Counted from the stretch's first letter, positions 10,762-22,442 are shown. The stretch is 64,000 nucleotides of DNA from Alisma plantago-aquatica (GCA_963693085.1 OY856412.1:346762457-346826456), one strand, 5' to 3'. Notes: generated from the letters alone by a model not told the origin. Numbers and translations: made by a program.

Positions 10762-10924
10762 GCAACGTACCTGAAATAGGAAAATTTAGTGCAATACAGT
10801 GCTTTGATGAGTATAATAATTATTGAAAAATTTAGAAATATTTCAAATTGAATGAAAAATATAAAAAAAATTGTGGCCTAGAGTGGCCGCTCGTAGCACT
10901 CGAAGTGCCAACAATTTCGCCGTA
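10762..10924 (-). other. leader between primer-binding site and gag
   Basis: This is a short AT-rich leader on the minus strand, with an A-rich run near 10858-10870 and a GGCCACTCTAGGCCAC imperfect inverted repeat near the primer-binding site. No gene is seen. Confidence 0.6.
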
Positions 10925-10942
10925 TCCCCGGCAACGGCGCCA
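10925..10942 (-). other. primer-binding site, tRNA-Asp type
   Basis: On the minus strand the sequence is TGGCGCCGTTGCCGGGGA, six bases from the LTR2 boundary at 10949. This 18-mer is the well-known Athila/Tat-type site complementary to the 3' end of plant tRNA-Asp. It fixes the element's orientation as minus. Confidence 0.93.
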
Positions 10943-10948
10943 AAAACT

Positions 10949-11997
10949 TGACGTGTATTTTACTACGCGCTAAAAACACAAGTATACGCGTCGAGTAGTA
11001 CAAGCCTTGTGAGGCCCGAGTCGAACACAGGGATACTCGGAAATGTTGGAGACTCCTACTAACTATTTGCGATCAGCTAAGCCGAATAACAAATTGGGGT
11101 TGTTGAATAAAATTAAAAGAAAATAAAAATAAAACAAAGCAAACAATCGATTAAAGGTTAATTTAATCAATTCAAAAGGATATCTTTAGGATTGCGGTTT
11201 CACCGCGGGTTTTCATTGCATTAGGTTTTATATAATGCCTCACTCTTCTCTCTCTATCTGGGTAGTGGCCTGAAAACAGAAGTGCCCAATGTCGTGGTGC
11301 AATTCACTACTTAGGTTTAGGTCGGATCAACCGTCGTAGTAACCTATCCCCTAAACTAAGTGCATTACGAACGATCTCTCAGTATCCACCATTAAATTTA
11401 CACCACCTTGGTCAAGGGATTTGTCGATTTATGTAGATTCTGTCTCTTTTCAACTGTTAATCCTTCTTTCAAAGTGATTAAGGGCATTAGGTTATTATTA
11501 TGGTGATCAATCATAACAATATATGGAGAAAACGAAACTATACCACGGATTTAAGAGAGAAAATATGAATTACTATTATAAAACTATCATACAATGAATC
11601 CCCAGGCTACTCCCGGTCCTAAAGATGAAGGGGATTAGCCCCACATGTTCATCTCACACAAGTACATGGTAGAAAGAGGGGAAATCATATGAAAAACGTG
11701 AATAGAAAGGGAAAACCCCTGAACGGAGAAGAACCGATTGATCCTTTGCGTAGAACACGTGCTTTCCCGCCTCTCGGTGGTGAAATCCGTCTTTGGCAGC
11801 GTCCGGATCGACTGGTATGACTTCTGGCCTCCGTTCTCCTTTCTCTTGCTCCTCGACACTTGTGCAATGGCTAATCCGATCTCCCCCCTGTCTCAGGCGG
11901 CCGTTATTAGGTATAAGTCCCTAATTAGGTCGCTAATTAACTCCACTCATCCGATTGAGATCATTAGAAAGCAAACTCATATCCTACGATGTCGATA
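10949..11997 (-). repeat. truncated extra Athila-like LTR
   Basis: This is collinear with the first 1049 bp of the outer LTRs and starts TGACGTG. It stops at GTCGATA (11991-11997), inside the first palindromic unit of the array. The next ten bases, GCAAAAACT, resemble the internal DNA beside the primer-binding site (GCGCCAAAAACT), and then the complete LTR begins at 12008. In element sense the order is full LTR, a few bases of internal DNA, a U3-truncated LTR copy, primer-binding site. Confidence 0.9.
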
Positions 11998-12007
11998 GCA
12001 AAAAACT

Positions 12008-13622
12008 TGACGTGTATTTTACTACGTGCTAAAAACGCAAGTATACGCGTCGAGTAGTACAGGCCTTGTGAGGCCCGAGTTGAACACAGGGATACTCGGA
12101 AATGTTGGAGACTCCTACTAACTATTTGCGATCAGCTAAGCCGAATAACAAATTGGGGTTTTTGAATAAAATTAAAAGAAAATATAAATAAAACAAAGCA
12201 AACAATCGATTAAAGGTTAATTTAATCAATTCAAAAAGGAATCTTTAGGATTGCGGTTTCACCGCGGGTTTTCATTGTATTAGATTTTATATAATGCCTC
12301 AATCTTCTCTCTCTATCTGGGTAGTGGCCTGAAAACAGAATTGCCCACTGTCGTGGAACAATTCACTACTTAGGTTTACGTTGGTTCCATTGTCGTAGTA
12401 ACCTATCCCCTAAACTAAGTGCATTACAAACGATCTCTCAGTATCCACCATTAATTTTACACCACCTTGTTCAAGGGATTTATCGATTAATGTAGGTTTC
12501 ATCTCTTTTCAGCCGTTAATCCTTCTTTCGAAGTGATTAAGGGCATTAGATTATTATTATGGTGATCAAGCATAACAATATATGGAGAAAACGAAGCTAT
12601 ACCACAGATTTAAGAGAGAAAATATGAATTACTATTATAAAACTGTCATACAATGAATTCCCAGGCTACTCTCGGTCCTAAAGATGTAGGGGATTAGCCC
12701 CGCATGTTCATCTCACACAAGTACATGGTAGAAATAAGGGAAATCATATGAAAAATGTGAATTGAATGAGAAAACCCTTGATCGGAGAAGAACCGATTGA
12801 TCCTTTGCATAGAACACGTGCTTTCCCACCTCTCGGTGGTGAAATCCGTCTTCGGCAGCGTCCGGATCGACTGGTATGACTTCTGGCCTCCGTTCTCCTT
12901 TCTCTTGCTCCCCGACACTTGTGCAATGGCGAATCCGCTCACCCCCTATCTCAGGCGGCCGTCATTAGGTATAAGTCCCTAATTAGGTCGCTGATTAACT
13001 CCAGTCGTCCAATTGAGATCATTAGAAAGCAAACTCATATCCTACGGCGTCGATACCATCGACGCGAGTCGATGGTATCGACCTGCTACAGTAGCGGCTG
13101 GCTGCAAACCCTTCCTTTGTCGTGCCCGACATCATATCGATACCATCGACTCGGGTCGATGGTATCGACTCCCTTTTTGGCGTCGGTTCTGTCATTTTGC
13201 GACGTTGTAGCCTCCATGTGTCGATGGTATCAACTTGGTGTCGATACTATCGACTACTTCTTCGTCAGCAATCTGAAGACGTCTCGATACCATCGACATC
13301 AGCGTCGATGGTATCGAGTCTTTGCTGCTCCTTTCGGCTGGAAACCTGCGGTCTTGTCGATGGTATCGACTTCCGTCGATGGTATCGACGGAAGCAAATA
13401 CTTGTTTTTCTTGAAATTCAAAGACAAGATCAAATAAATCCACAAAAATAATAATAATGTGATAATTAATGCTCAAAACAATGAAATAAAGGGAATTTGA
13501 CATAAAATGATGGAAAAGACCGAAATGGATGAATTATGCAATATTAACCATAAAAATGACTAATAAAAGCACAAAACACATATCAAACAGGTCTATAAAT
13601 TCGACTCAAAATCATCGCATCA
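12008..13622 (-). repeat. Athila-like LTR, right copy (5' LTR in element sense)
   Basis: This 1615-bp repeat, TGACGTG to ATCGCATCA, pairs with 2749-4364 and is followed by the ATTAT target duplication at 13623. It contains the same palindrome array at 13049-13394. The plus-strand frame at 12919-13437 runs through the repeats and is not a gene. Confidence 0.93.
13049..13394. repeat. TCGATACCATCGA hairpin array, right LTR
   Basis: This array has the same unit order as 3791-4136, with a few substitutions (for example GATGGTATCAAC near 13223). The terminal 11-bp-stem hairpin is preserved without change at 13370-13394. Confidence 0.94.
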
Positions 13623-13627
13623 ATTAT
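13623..13627. repeat. target-site duplication ATTAT (right)
   Basis: ATTAT immediately follows the terminal CA of the right LTR and matches 2744-2748. Copia A's integrase sequence resumes immediately after it. Confidence 0.92.
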
Positions 13628-15951
13628 GAATGAAGTATGTATCTCACATGGTAAAAGTATTATGCTACTTCAATTTGATCGATGCAAAAATATTTTAACC
13701 AAGAGTTTGAGAACCTTATGGAGGAGATGATAATGTATCATGATGATTCCATGTGAAATAAAATGATAGCATATCATAAGAGTGTATCAGAAAGAAGGAA
13801 TCATGCCATGTTAGTCATGGTGTGATTATCGATGAATCTAGATGATTTTCAAATTTCGTTGGGGCACATGCTTAACACTAAACAATATACCCTCTAAAAT
13901 GGTTCAAAAGACACCATTTGAGACATGGCATGGGAGGTGTCCCAGTTTGTCTTTCATAGTGATTTGAACTGAAATATTTCATAAGAAAATAGTTTCTTAA
14001 AAGCTTTATCCATAGGTCACATAATGTTATTTTGCTGAAATACTAATTTTTATCAAAATCCAACAAAAAAGGTGTTTGTTTCTAGGATGGTTGTATTCCT
14101 AAAGAAGAACTTAGTTCCAAAGGAATCAACGGAAGTAAAAGTAGAATTCAGAATGTTCGAGACCAACAAGAAAACATTGAACCAATGAGAGGTACTATAG
14201 GAACACGGAGAATTACAACTTGTTATGGAATTTCAAGTTCCTTATGTAACACAAAACCTCATAGGTCAAGTAGAAAATGCCTTGAGTTTGAAAGATAATG
14301 ATATCTTATAACTCAAAAAGGCAGTGAGTTGATCACAGATGATGAGTCAACAATCTTCCTAGAAGCTATTGAGGGACCAAAATCTGAAGCATGGCTTGAG
14401 GCAATGAGATCGAAGATGGAGTTCATGTAAACCAACAAGGTAAGACCTTGGTAGATCCACCTAAAGAGGTAAAGCCCATAGGGTGTAATTGGGTCTTTAG
14501 GGAAAAGACCAAATTGAAGGTTATATTAGTTGCAAAGAATTTCAAACAAATTTAAGGTGTTAAACATGATGAAGTCTTTCACCAGTTACCATGGTTAGAC
14601 CCGTCAGGATCATGCTTGTTGTTGTAGTTTTTAATGACTAATGATATTTGTCATATGGATGTTAAAACCACATACCTTAACTGGAATAATTATGATGATT
14701 TGCATGTGACACAGCCTAAAGGTATTATAAATCCAATAATACAAATAAAGTCTATAAGCTACAAAGATCAACCTGAGGATTGAAGCAAGCATCTTAGAGC
14801 TAGAATCTTCTATTTGAGAAGACATTCATAGAGTTTGACTTGAATTAGAATGAGTATGGAATGTGTGATTATAAAAGATTTAGTGGGAGCATATTTACAT
14901 TCCACATAATGATGGGAATGATGTCCTTATCATGCATGTGCTAAAACCTGACAAAGAAAGTAACTCCTCTGAAAGGGTTTAAGTGAAGCATCCTACTTGA
15001 TAAGAGTTGTGATCCATAGAGATAGAACTTCAAAGCTTCTTAACCTAATGAAGAACACATACATTGGCAATATGCTGAAGGGTCACACAAGACTCAATGA
15101 GAGAAAATCTTGTCCATCTTCTATGGAGTTAGTCTCTTAGGAGCCTATTGTCCCAGCACTTGTGAAGAATAGGAACACATAGATAGATGCCATATTCATT
15201 CACAATTGGATCTATATTGAATGCAATGTTTTGTAATTATCCCATTATCTCATATGTATTGGATATAACAAGAGAATATACAATTACCTCGTATGTATTG
15301 GACATTACAAGAGGATATATATACCTTTCTAGCAATGTCGTATGTATTTAGCATGATGAGAAGGTATATGTAAGATTCAAATGATGATCATTGGACTACC
15401 ATAAAGAACATGCTTCACTGCTTGAAAAGCACTAAGAGGATCGATTCATTGTTATGCTAATATGGATTAGTTGGGTGTAAAGGGTTACACTGATGCAAGC
15501 TTCCAAAATGACCAAAAAATTAATGATCACATTCTAAAATTTGTGTTTGATCTTAAATGAGAAACTATAAGATGGAAAGGGTTATGAGAAAATGATAATT
15601 ATTTAAATCTACAAACAAAGCTGAGTATCTCTGTGTTATGAGAACAATAGAGGATATTGTATGGATCAAGAAGTTCAAATTGGTGAAGTTGTCCAAGGTT
15701 CCAACCATTGATGACACAATAGATATATTTTAACAACAATAGAGATATTAAATAGATTGGGAATCTTAGATAGCATACTACAACACTTCCATCTCATGCA
15801 AAAAGTCACACATAAAAGAGATGTGAAACTTGGAAAATACCAACTTGAAGAAAATGTTGTTAAACCCGATATAAAATCTCTTGCATAATATAAACATGAT
15901 GGACATCTGAAGGTCTGTTGGAATAAGATTTGTGGGTGATTGGCTCTAAGT
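13628..15951 (+). pseudogene. Copia A integrase end, reverse transcriptase and RNase H remnants
   Basis: This is the continuation of the copia polyprotein, heavily frameshifted. Near 13650-13740 an LLQFDR stretch marks the part of the integrase core around the second catalytic Asp. Around 14400-14530 the RT fragments EAWLEAMRSKMEFM and KPIGCNWVFREKTKLK appear. MDVKTTYLNWNNYDDL (about 14655-14700) carries the catalytic-Asp motif of the copia RT (family form MDVKTAFLNG). Around 14755-14800 a LKQAS stretch follows, then GSIFTF. RNase H is marked by VKGYTDASFQND at about 15478-15513. The domain order gag, integrase, RT, RNase H is that of Ty1/copia. Stops occur every few dozen codons, so it is not functional. 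The clade within copia was not determined. Confidence 0.85.
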
Positions 15952-15964
15952 TCAAGTAGGAGTC
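15952..15964 (+). other. polypurine tract of Copia A
   Basis: CAAGTAGGAGTC immediately precedes the LTR start at 15965. The matching site in copia B (CAAGTGGGAGTC, then TGTTAG) confirms the boundary. The LTR's first dinucleotide here is mutated to TC. Confidence 0.8.
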
Positions 15965-17069
15965 TCTTGGTATGTATGCCCTGAGAGCTAATGATATGAT
16001 GATTGGAAAGTGGGATTAGATACCTAATTTGATAATAACAAAGGCCATTATGTCTATTATGTTTGTCTCAACACGATATGATGAAACTGACACGTAGATG
16101 TCTAAAGAATGATGTTACTCGATCACGTATGTCTTCAAGTAAATGACTTGAAGAATGAGATCATACATATGATACGAGTACATACATTCTTGTTATGTCC
16201 CTTTCAGATATTACTATGGAAGAAAAATTGACAACATTAATACATAATACTAGAGTGTGTGTTGACTAATGAAAAATTCTCATTAATCATGATATGTGAT
16301 ATCAAGTCAAGCACAAAGATACATGTTAGAGAACAATGTATGAGACAGACCCACCATGAGAGTTGTACATGGAAACCATGGAATGGTAGTCAGAATCAAC
16401 TCTCATAGTGATAGTGGTGATTGTGGTTCTTAGACCTGAAGTCACTACATTCATCACATGTCATTCATGTACTTTGACATCATCCAACATGATATCGAAT
16501 AAGGGTTTCCATAAAGGTGGTGCTTTGGTGCATTGTGATACATGGGGATAGAGTATGAGTGATGTACATTGTATTTGCCCCTCCTACAGGAGATTGATAT
16601 CTAGGGCCTCTTGGTAAGAGAGATTGAGAAATGTATGTCCATACTCATGGGATTCAATATGCGACATATGAATTCACATGCTTCTCAGACAGTCTTCTCT
16701 AGTTTAAGGAACATGGATGGAATTTTGAGAGGACGACGATTCCATGCCTTGAGTTCAATCCAGATATCAGAGATAAAGGAATTATGAAATAACGGTAACA
16801 CTAATCACATATTATAGGTTAAAATTGTCCTCCAACTTTCCAAATTACTTGGGTAGCAATGATGTGTTGCTAGACGTTGCTCCTTGCTTGTAATGTCATA
16901 ATTGGTTATTGACATTCACTGCCAATGTAATTCTAGACCCATAGGGTCACACACATAGCATACACTTGGATTGAAGGAGTTTATTTATAAATGGTGTTTA
17001 GATTGATGACTATAGGTTTTTAAGTATTCAATTAAACAATTGAGGTTCAAAATTGACTAAATGGACTCT

Positions 17070-17426
17070 GAACCGACCAATTAAATTGTTGAATGATCGG
17101 TTGGAGTGTCAGGAGAACTAGAATAAACATTGGCTGATCAATGGTGGAACAAGGGTGTGAAATGACTGGTTCACACAGTGAACCAATTGGTTCACAAGAC
17201 CTAACCGACCAGTTGGTAATGTGAACCGACCGATCCATCATTTGGGTTTCCTGATTCAATGGTCAATTTTATTGGATCAAGGATTGATTCTAACATCATG
17301 TTGTGCATTAATCGTATATTACATACCAATGTGATTCTGAATAGGAAACTGTACGAACTAACCAGTCCGAGGAACCAACTGACCAGTTCACACACAAACT
17401 AACCGATTGGGTGTGTGAACCAACCG
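17070..17426. repeat. palindrome cluster in Copia A/B LTR
   Basis: The cluster contains GTGAACCAATTGGTTCAC at 17178-17195, a perfect 18-bp palindrome. Related forms include AACCGACC with AGTTGGT (about 17203-17217), AACTGACCAGTT (about 17377-17388) and AACCAACCGGTTTG (about 17418-17431). They are scattered 20-150 bp apart and end about 80 bp upstream of the TATA box. Confidence 0.8.
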
Positions 17427-17510
17427 GTTTGCCACTCGAATTTTTTAGAAAATTCATGATTCAACCCTCTTGACTCTTACACAGATTGGGAACCTCACCC
17501 TAGCCTCTCC

Positions 17511-17518
17511 TATAAATA
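17511..17518 (+). promoter_or_regulatory. LTR TATA box (Copia A/B)
   Basis: CCTATAAATAGAAGG occurs at the expected place for an LTR promoter, and the homologous site in the copia B right LTR reads TAATAAATAGAGGGG (about 31594-31608). The palindrome cluster lies immediately upstream. Confidence 0.65.
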
Positions 17519-17865
17519 GAAGGGTATTTGGGCTTCTCTATACACAATATTTGATATGACAATTGTTGCCCTCTCTAGTTGTTGTAACCAATAGAGATCC
17601 CAAGCAAGTCCTATCTCATAAAGGGAGGGATAAAAAGGGAGAGACAATTGTGGGAGAGTGTATCAACACTTGCATGTTGATGTTTAAAAGGGACAACTCC
17701 TTCATGTTGGCTCGTGTAGCACAACATCATGTTCCCAGTGGTCTGTGTGGACTACTCCAGAGGAGGGAGGTTATTGTCTACCGCTAGGAGAACACCGTAA
17801 ACCATTGTCTGTGGTGTTGTACTAGGAGGCCAGTGGAGACGACTGTTCGAGTCTTGCTGCGGAAG

Positions 17866-17870
17866 AAGGA
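17866..17870. repeat. target-site duplication AAGGA (left)
   Basis: AAGGA precedes the LTR of element C at 17871 and recurs at 25657-25661, right after its terminal GTGTTATA. Confidence 0.9.
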
Positions 17871-20800
17871 TGTGGCATCCCTCTTTTTAGGAGTAAAATA
17901 AAACCATTTATGTAATTTTCTTTAAATGATATTTTGTTAAGGACCTTAAGGAAAAATTTTCAAAAAGTTTTACTTCTATGATTTAAATGCAAAGAGAAAT
18001 AATAAAAGGACTCAAAACAAGTTTTTCCTTTATATTAATGTGTTGCAAATAATTATGTAATCTTGGTAATATGCTTCCCTTTTCTTTTATCAAATAAATC
18101 AAAAAGTAATGGAAGAGAAAGAGAAAGAGGAAGAAAAGAAGCAACAATTTCGAAATTTAGACTACTTGGACATTAATGTGTTTTTTCCTTTTTATAGATT
18201 CCAAAATAAAGCCTCTAATGTTCATTTTCTCTCTCCTATTCTCAAATTTGCCATAAAGTCATCATAGTGTGCCCCTTAGCAATTTAGTTCAAAAATATGA
18301 AAGGAATATACTCTCTTGGCACCTTCAAGCAAATCTCCCTTTTTATTTTATAAATATATAGGACGGAAGTGATTTTCCCCTTGTTTTCTCTCTCATCCAA
18401 GGAAAGTGCATAAAAAGGCAATAACTAAGTGTGCCATGACTTGGAAATAGACAAATAGTGATTATCTTGAATTTTTGGAGTAAAATCCATGAAGGAAAGT
18501 TCCCCCTCTTTTGTTTAATTAGTTTGTACACTTAAATTAAGATAAGAAACAAAAATAGAAAATGTGGACCAATCATTGAGAAAACCTAAATATAATTGTC
18601 TAGGATTATTCTAGACCCTTTAATTAGGCAATGTTCCAAGTTTGTACTCATTTGGACCTTGTTTGATCCTCCAATTAAAATAGGAAAGTTTTGTATTTAA
18701 TTTGATTAGATTGTATTCAATGCACTTGATTTCCCTATGGTTCTGGGATTGAATTCCTTGTCACACCTTTCCTTTCTTTCTTTTTCATGCATGCCTTCTT
18801 GTGGCCATCTGATTTGGATTAGATGACATTTGGATCATCCCCTACCTCCCACCTATTTAGGCAAGTGGGGCGCCGACCCAGCGATTTATTCCCTGACATA
18901 TTTCTCTCTCTTTGTTCACTCTCTCCTTGTGACTCTTTCTCCCCCAAAGTCGTTGCTCACTCGTGCACCCAACGAGCCATTGCTCACACCCAATCATGCC
19001 CTATAGATAAAATGCTCATTAGGGTGCCGCTCCCCCTCTCCGCGAGAATTTGCAGCTGCCACCTTAGCTCTCTCCTCTGCCCGTCTAAGCCTCCAGAAGC
19101 ATCACCAGCCCTGATAGCTTCCTCCTCTATGACCAATTGGGTCTCCAACACTCCAAAACTCCCTGACCTACTCCTCCTTCATATCTGGAAACCCCGGCTT
19201 TGCCCGGCCTCCTCGGTCCACCTCGATTCAATAGAAAGCGCGGTGAGCATCCTTGACCTCCTTCCTTTGTCTTCGCATTGTCGTTTTGGCTCAGGTTTTC
19301 CCCAAACGATGTGTCTTATAGATCTCGGTGGAAGTGCTCACCGAAGCTCATCGTCTTGGCTTTTCAGTGCATCTTCGGTCTTGGTTCTTTGTCACCCGGG
19401 TTCACAAGATAGTAGGGAGTGTCTTTCCACCCTCGTCTCCTCATCCTACTGATCAGAACTCCGGGTTCCATAACCGCACTTGACTCCCCTATTTTCTGCT
19501 TGTTCTTGGTACGCAAAGGTGCTCCACCGGTGGCTTCTCCTCACATAGATTCTTCTGCTTTCTGCCTTGACCCCACGATGATCTTCGACTCATTTTCGAT
19601 AGTTGTTCATGATGCCTGCCCAAGGTCCAGCCCCCAGTAGGGCCTGTGCCATGGCAGCACACCTAGTTTGGGTTGTCAGCCACTGCAAGGGCCACACCTT
19701 GGCTCGCTAGGACCAGAGGCACCTAGGGAGCATTTTTTGGCCTTTGTTTTCTCTGATGAGTCACCATTCGGGATCTGGGGTCATGGGATCGGAGACTCCA
19801 TGGTTGTGTTCTTCACGGCCTCTCGCAAGAACAATCCACTTGGGGTTTTGACCGCCCTACCCCTGAGTCAGGCTAGAGTCAGCAAATGCCCCTAAGGGCA
19901 TATGAGTCTTTCACCACCTGACCGCGTCCTTTGACCACTAATCCACCTTGGCAAGACCTGTGCCTATATGGTGGGCTCTCATTGGCCCATGTGGCATTTT
20001 TCTAAATTCTGATTGGACCATTTTCATTAATTCATAGTAAATCGCTCGATGCTTAGAAAAATGAGCAATTTTGGAAATGGTTTTTCACGAGCAATCCAAA
20101 TATCTAGGTTTTAGAGTCTACTTATAAATCGCCAATCGTTGGTTTTATAGGAAATGGAAATTAGGGTTTTATTTGGTGAATAAAATGTATAATAATGTAA
20201 AATATGTTGCAAACAGGATAATTTGGATTTCTTTGACCTAGGATGTGATTAGGGTTTTACCCAACCTAGGAAGAGAGAGAAGATACTCTCTAAGTGAAAA
20301 GGTAAGTGGTCCATGCAATTGAACATAGTTAAATTGGTTGATATAATTATGCATATATGAATTTTGTAATGAATGCCATGTTTATGTTATTTACTGTTCC
20401 TAATTGCTAAAGTCAATAAAGTTAAGATGAATTGAATTGCAAATTATGTATGGTATCATCTTCATGAATCTTCATGATAAAGTTACAAATAAAGTTAAAT
20501 GTAAAGTTAAGAGATTTAAGAGAAAGAAGAAAATGTTAATGTTAAGCTTATATAAGTACCTCATAAGAGAAGAGTTACTTTGATGCATAAGAGAAGAGGC
20601 ATTTCAGTGCAACCTAAGAGGCACTTCGATGCATAAGAGAAGAGGCACATTTGTGCAACCTGAGGTTACTTATATAGGTTAAGATAAAAGAAATTGATCT
20701 AAAAAAATGCATGTCTTTTCAATGTTGAATGTTTAATGTTAATGCTTATTTTCAGTTTTCAAGTTTTCTTTACATTATAACAATGCAATCCACTTACCAT

Positions 20801-21134
20801 TTGTTTGATACATGGATGGGGGTGTGATGCCCACAGGTTGGAAGCTAGCAAAGGAGGGAGGGCCATCTAAGGAGGAAACCCTAGCTTAAGGACCTTAAAG
20901 GATAAGAGCATTGGTGGGGTGCCAACCATACCCAATTTATAGACCTTTTTCCTTTTACCATGATTATGTACATGTAACCTTTGTTAAGATTTGAGAATGA
21001 GAAATTGTAATTTTGATCCTGTGATGGTTTATTTAAACTCTATTTTGTGTAATGAATATCATGGTTGTGACATCCCCATTGATGTGATTGTGTATATGTG
21101 CTTCCGTTATGAATGGTATAAGTAGGGTGTTACA
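17871..21134 (+). repeat. element C left LTR
   Basis: It runs from TGTGGCATCCC to GGGTGTTACA, 3264 bp, and is collinear with 22443-25656. A pyrimidine-rich, higher-GC block (18830-19900) keeps a long frame open from ATG 18823 to 19452. The homologous right-LTR frame (about 23424-23978) lacks that ATG, so I do not call a gene. A hairpin-forming stretch lies at 20546-20680. Confidence 0.92.
20546..20680. repeat. inverted and tandem repeats in element C LTR (left copy)
   Basis: TTATATAAGTACCTC (about 20548-20562) and GAGGTTACTTATATAG (about 20662-20677) face each other as arms of about 14 bp. Between them a unit of the form GCATAAGAGAAGAGGCA...TGCAACCT is repeated two to three times with short complementary ends (for example GCAC...TGTGC). 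Confidence 0.65.
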
Positions 21135-21138
21135 ATAA

Positions 21139-21150
21139 TGGTATCAGAGA
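21139..21150 (+). other. primer-binding site, initiator-Met tRNA type
   Basis: TGGTATCAGAGA starts four bases after the left LTR's terminal CA. It differs from the common plant TGGTATCAGAGC only in the last base. Confidence 0.9.
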
Positions 21151-21214
21151 CAAAATATGGTTGGCCACCAGGCTTTTCTCATGATCTCGTGTAGTTTATG
21201 TCTTTTTCACAGTG

Positions 21215-22263
21215 ATGACTCTTAAGAAGAAAGGTGAGAATAGAAAGGTAGCCATGGGTGGGGATGAAGGTGAATACGTTAGCATGGGAGAATAGTGACA
21301 ATCTCCACATCATGAAACCCTCATGGTGCGTTTTGATGTCCCAGTTAGAGCCCTAGCCACTTCCATGGGAAGAGGAGAAGGACAGATGGACAATCCTTGG
21401 GTCAACCACGAGCTTTCCCTAGTCAACTTTTTGAAGATCTAGCCTGAATCCTTCACTGGAGAGGAAGAGGTGGACGTGGTGGGAAAAGATGAGAGCTGGA
21501 TGCAACACACGGAACATTGCTTCCGTGACTTAGACTGTCCCAAACACTCCAAGGTCCATTTTGGGACACATATGCTGAAGGGTGCTACTAGGACATGGTG
21601 GGAGAACCTACTAGGTTCTCGTGAAGCTGATGCTCCTCCATTCACATGGGAGGAATTTTCTGAGGCCTTCAAAGACCAGTACATATCTGAGGCCATGATC
21701 GAGAAGAAGGAGGATGAATTTCACAACATACGTCAACATGGTGACATGACTGTCACCCAATATGCGATGAAATTCTAGATCCTGCTAAAGTATGGCTACA
21801 ACTATGATGAACATCACAAAACAAAGAAGTTCATTCGAGGTCTCAAGCCAGACTTTAGCTTTGCCTTGTCAGGACGTGGTCACCGTACACTCTAGAGTGC
21901 CCTAGATGCTACCCTAGAGTTAGAGGATCATCCACCGAGGGCATGGAAGAAGGAGAGACACCACAACAACTACAACTCCAACCACCACAATGATAAGAAA
22001 AGGAAGGCACCAGATGAAGCTGTTCCAAACCAGCATGCTAACCAGCATGCGAAGACCCAGTGTGCAAAATGTTCCAAGTATCACCTTGGTGAATGTCGGT
22101 TTGGAACAGGTGTTTGATATGCATGTGGCTAGATTGGCCACATTAGACCTAACTTCCCCAAAGTTCTAAAGAAGGAACCTAATGTCAATCAAGCACCTAA
22201 GGAGAAGAGGCAGGCCATAATCTTTTCCATGGTAGATGAGAGTGAGGATGATAAGACTGAGTA
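21215..22263 (+). pseudogene. chromovirus-type gag (element C)
   Basis: The retrotransposon gag domain is clear between about 21425 and 21900: DESWMQHTEHCFRDLDCP, THMLKGATRTWWENLL, FTWEEFSEAFKDQYISEAM and then, past a stop at 21776-21778, TKKFIRGLKPDFSFAL. This is the WW-containing capsid pattern of Ty3/gypsy chromoviruses. A degenerate zinc knuckle follows, CAKCSKYHLGEC (C-x2-C-x3-H-x3-C) at about 22060-22095. After it comes YACG...GHIRPNFP, in which the final Cys of the second knuckle is lost. Further stops lie at about 21893-21895, 22117-22119 and 22129-22131. The frame ends about 180 bp before the right LTR, with no protease or later domain. The precise start is not clear. Confidence 0.85.
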
Positions 22264-22425
22264 GAGTTTAATAGCATAGTTATTTTCTTTTCAAAACGGT
22301 TTTTTCATGCAATGTATGGAACTATGGTTTTACATGGTAATAATAATAGTATATCAATGTTTTATGTTAAAAATATGAAAATTTCTAAGGTGGGTAGCCT
22401 AACGAAATTTAGAGGACAAAATTTA

Positions 22426-22442
22426 ATTAAGGTGGGTAGAAA
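22426..22442 (+). other. polypurine tract of element C
   Basis: TTAAGGTGGGTAGAA directly precedes the right LTR's TGTAACATCCC. It is preceded by AGAGGACAAAATTTAA, the usual pre-tract sequence of chromoviruses. Confidence 0.8.

Larger units (their letters stand above)
2749..13622 (-). mobile_element. Athila-like Ty3/gypsy retrotransposon, non-autonomous, inserted in Copia A
   Basis: The element is 10.9 kb, bounded by LTRs with TGATG/TGACG...CATCA ends and flanked by ATTAT duplications. Read on the minus strand the order is: 5' LTR (12008-13622), remnant of primer-site DNA, truncated extra LTR (10949-11997), tRNA-Asp-type primer-binding site, gag-protease frame, a conserved post-pol segment (8368-8392), palindrome array and TATA box, ATHILA ORF1-type frame, polypurine tract, 3' LTR (2749-4364). 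RT, RNase H and integrase are absent, with no recognisable scar. It would therefore need enzymes from a related element. I count 13 differences over the first roughly 320 bases of the two outer LTRs, so the insertion is fairly young compared with its copia host. Confidence 0.93.
15965..17870 (+). repeat. shared Copia A/B LTR, left part
   Basis: This begins at TCTTGGTATGTATGCCC, matching the copia B right LTR at 30079 (TGTTAGTATGTATTCC). It is collinear through the TATA box region and the block near 17560-17680 (compare 31650-31740). It is interrupted at 17871 by element C and resumes at 25662. Joined length is about 2.1 kb, in line with about 2.0 kb for 30079-32108. The 74-codon frame at 17563-17787 lies in the LTR leader and is not a gene. 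Confidence 0.85.
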
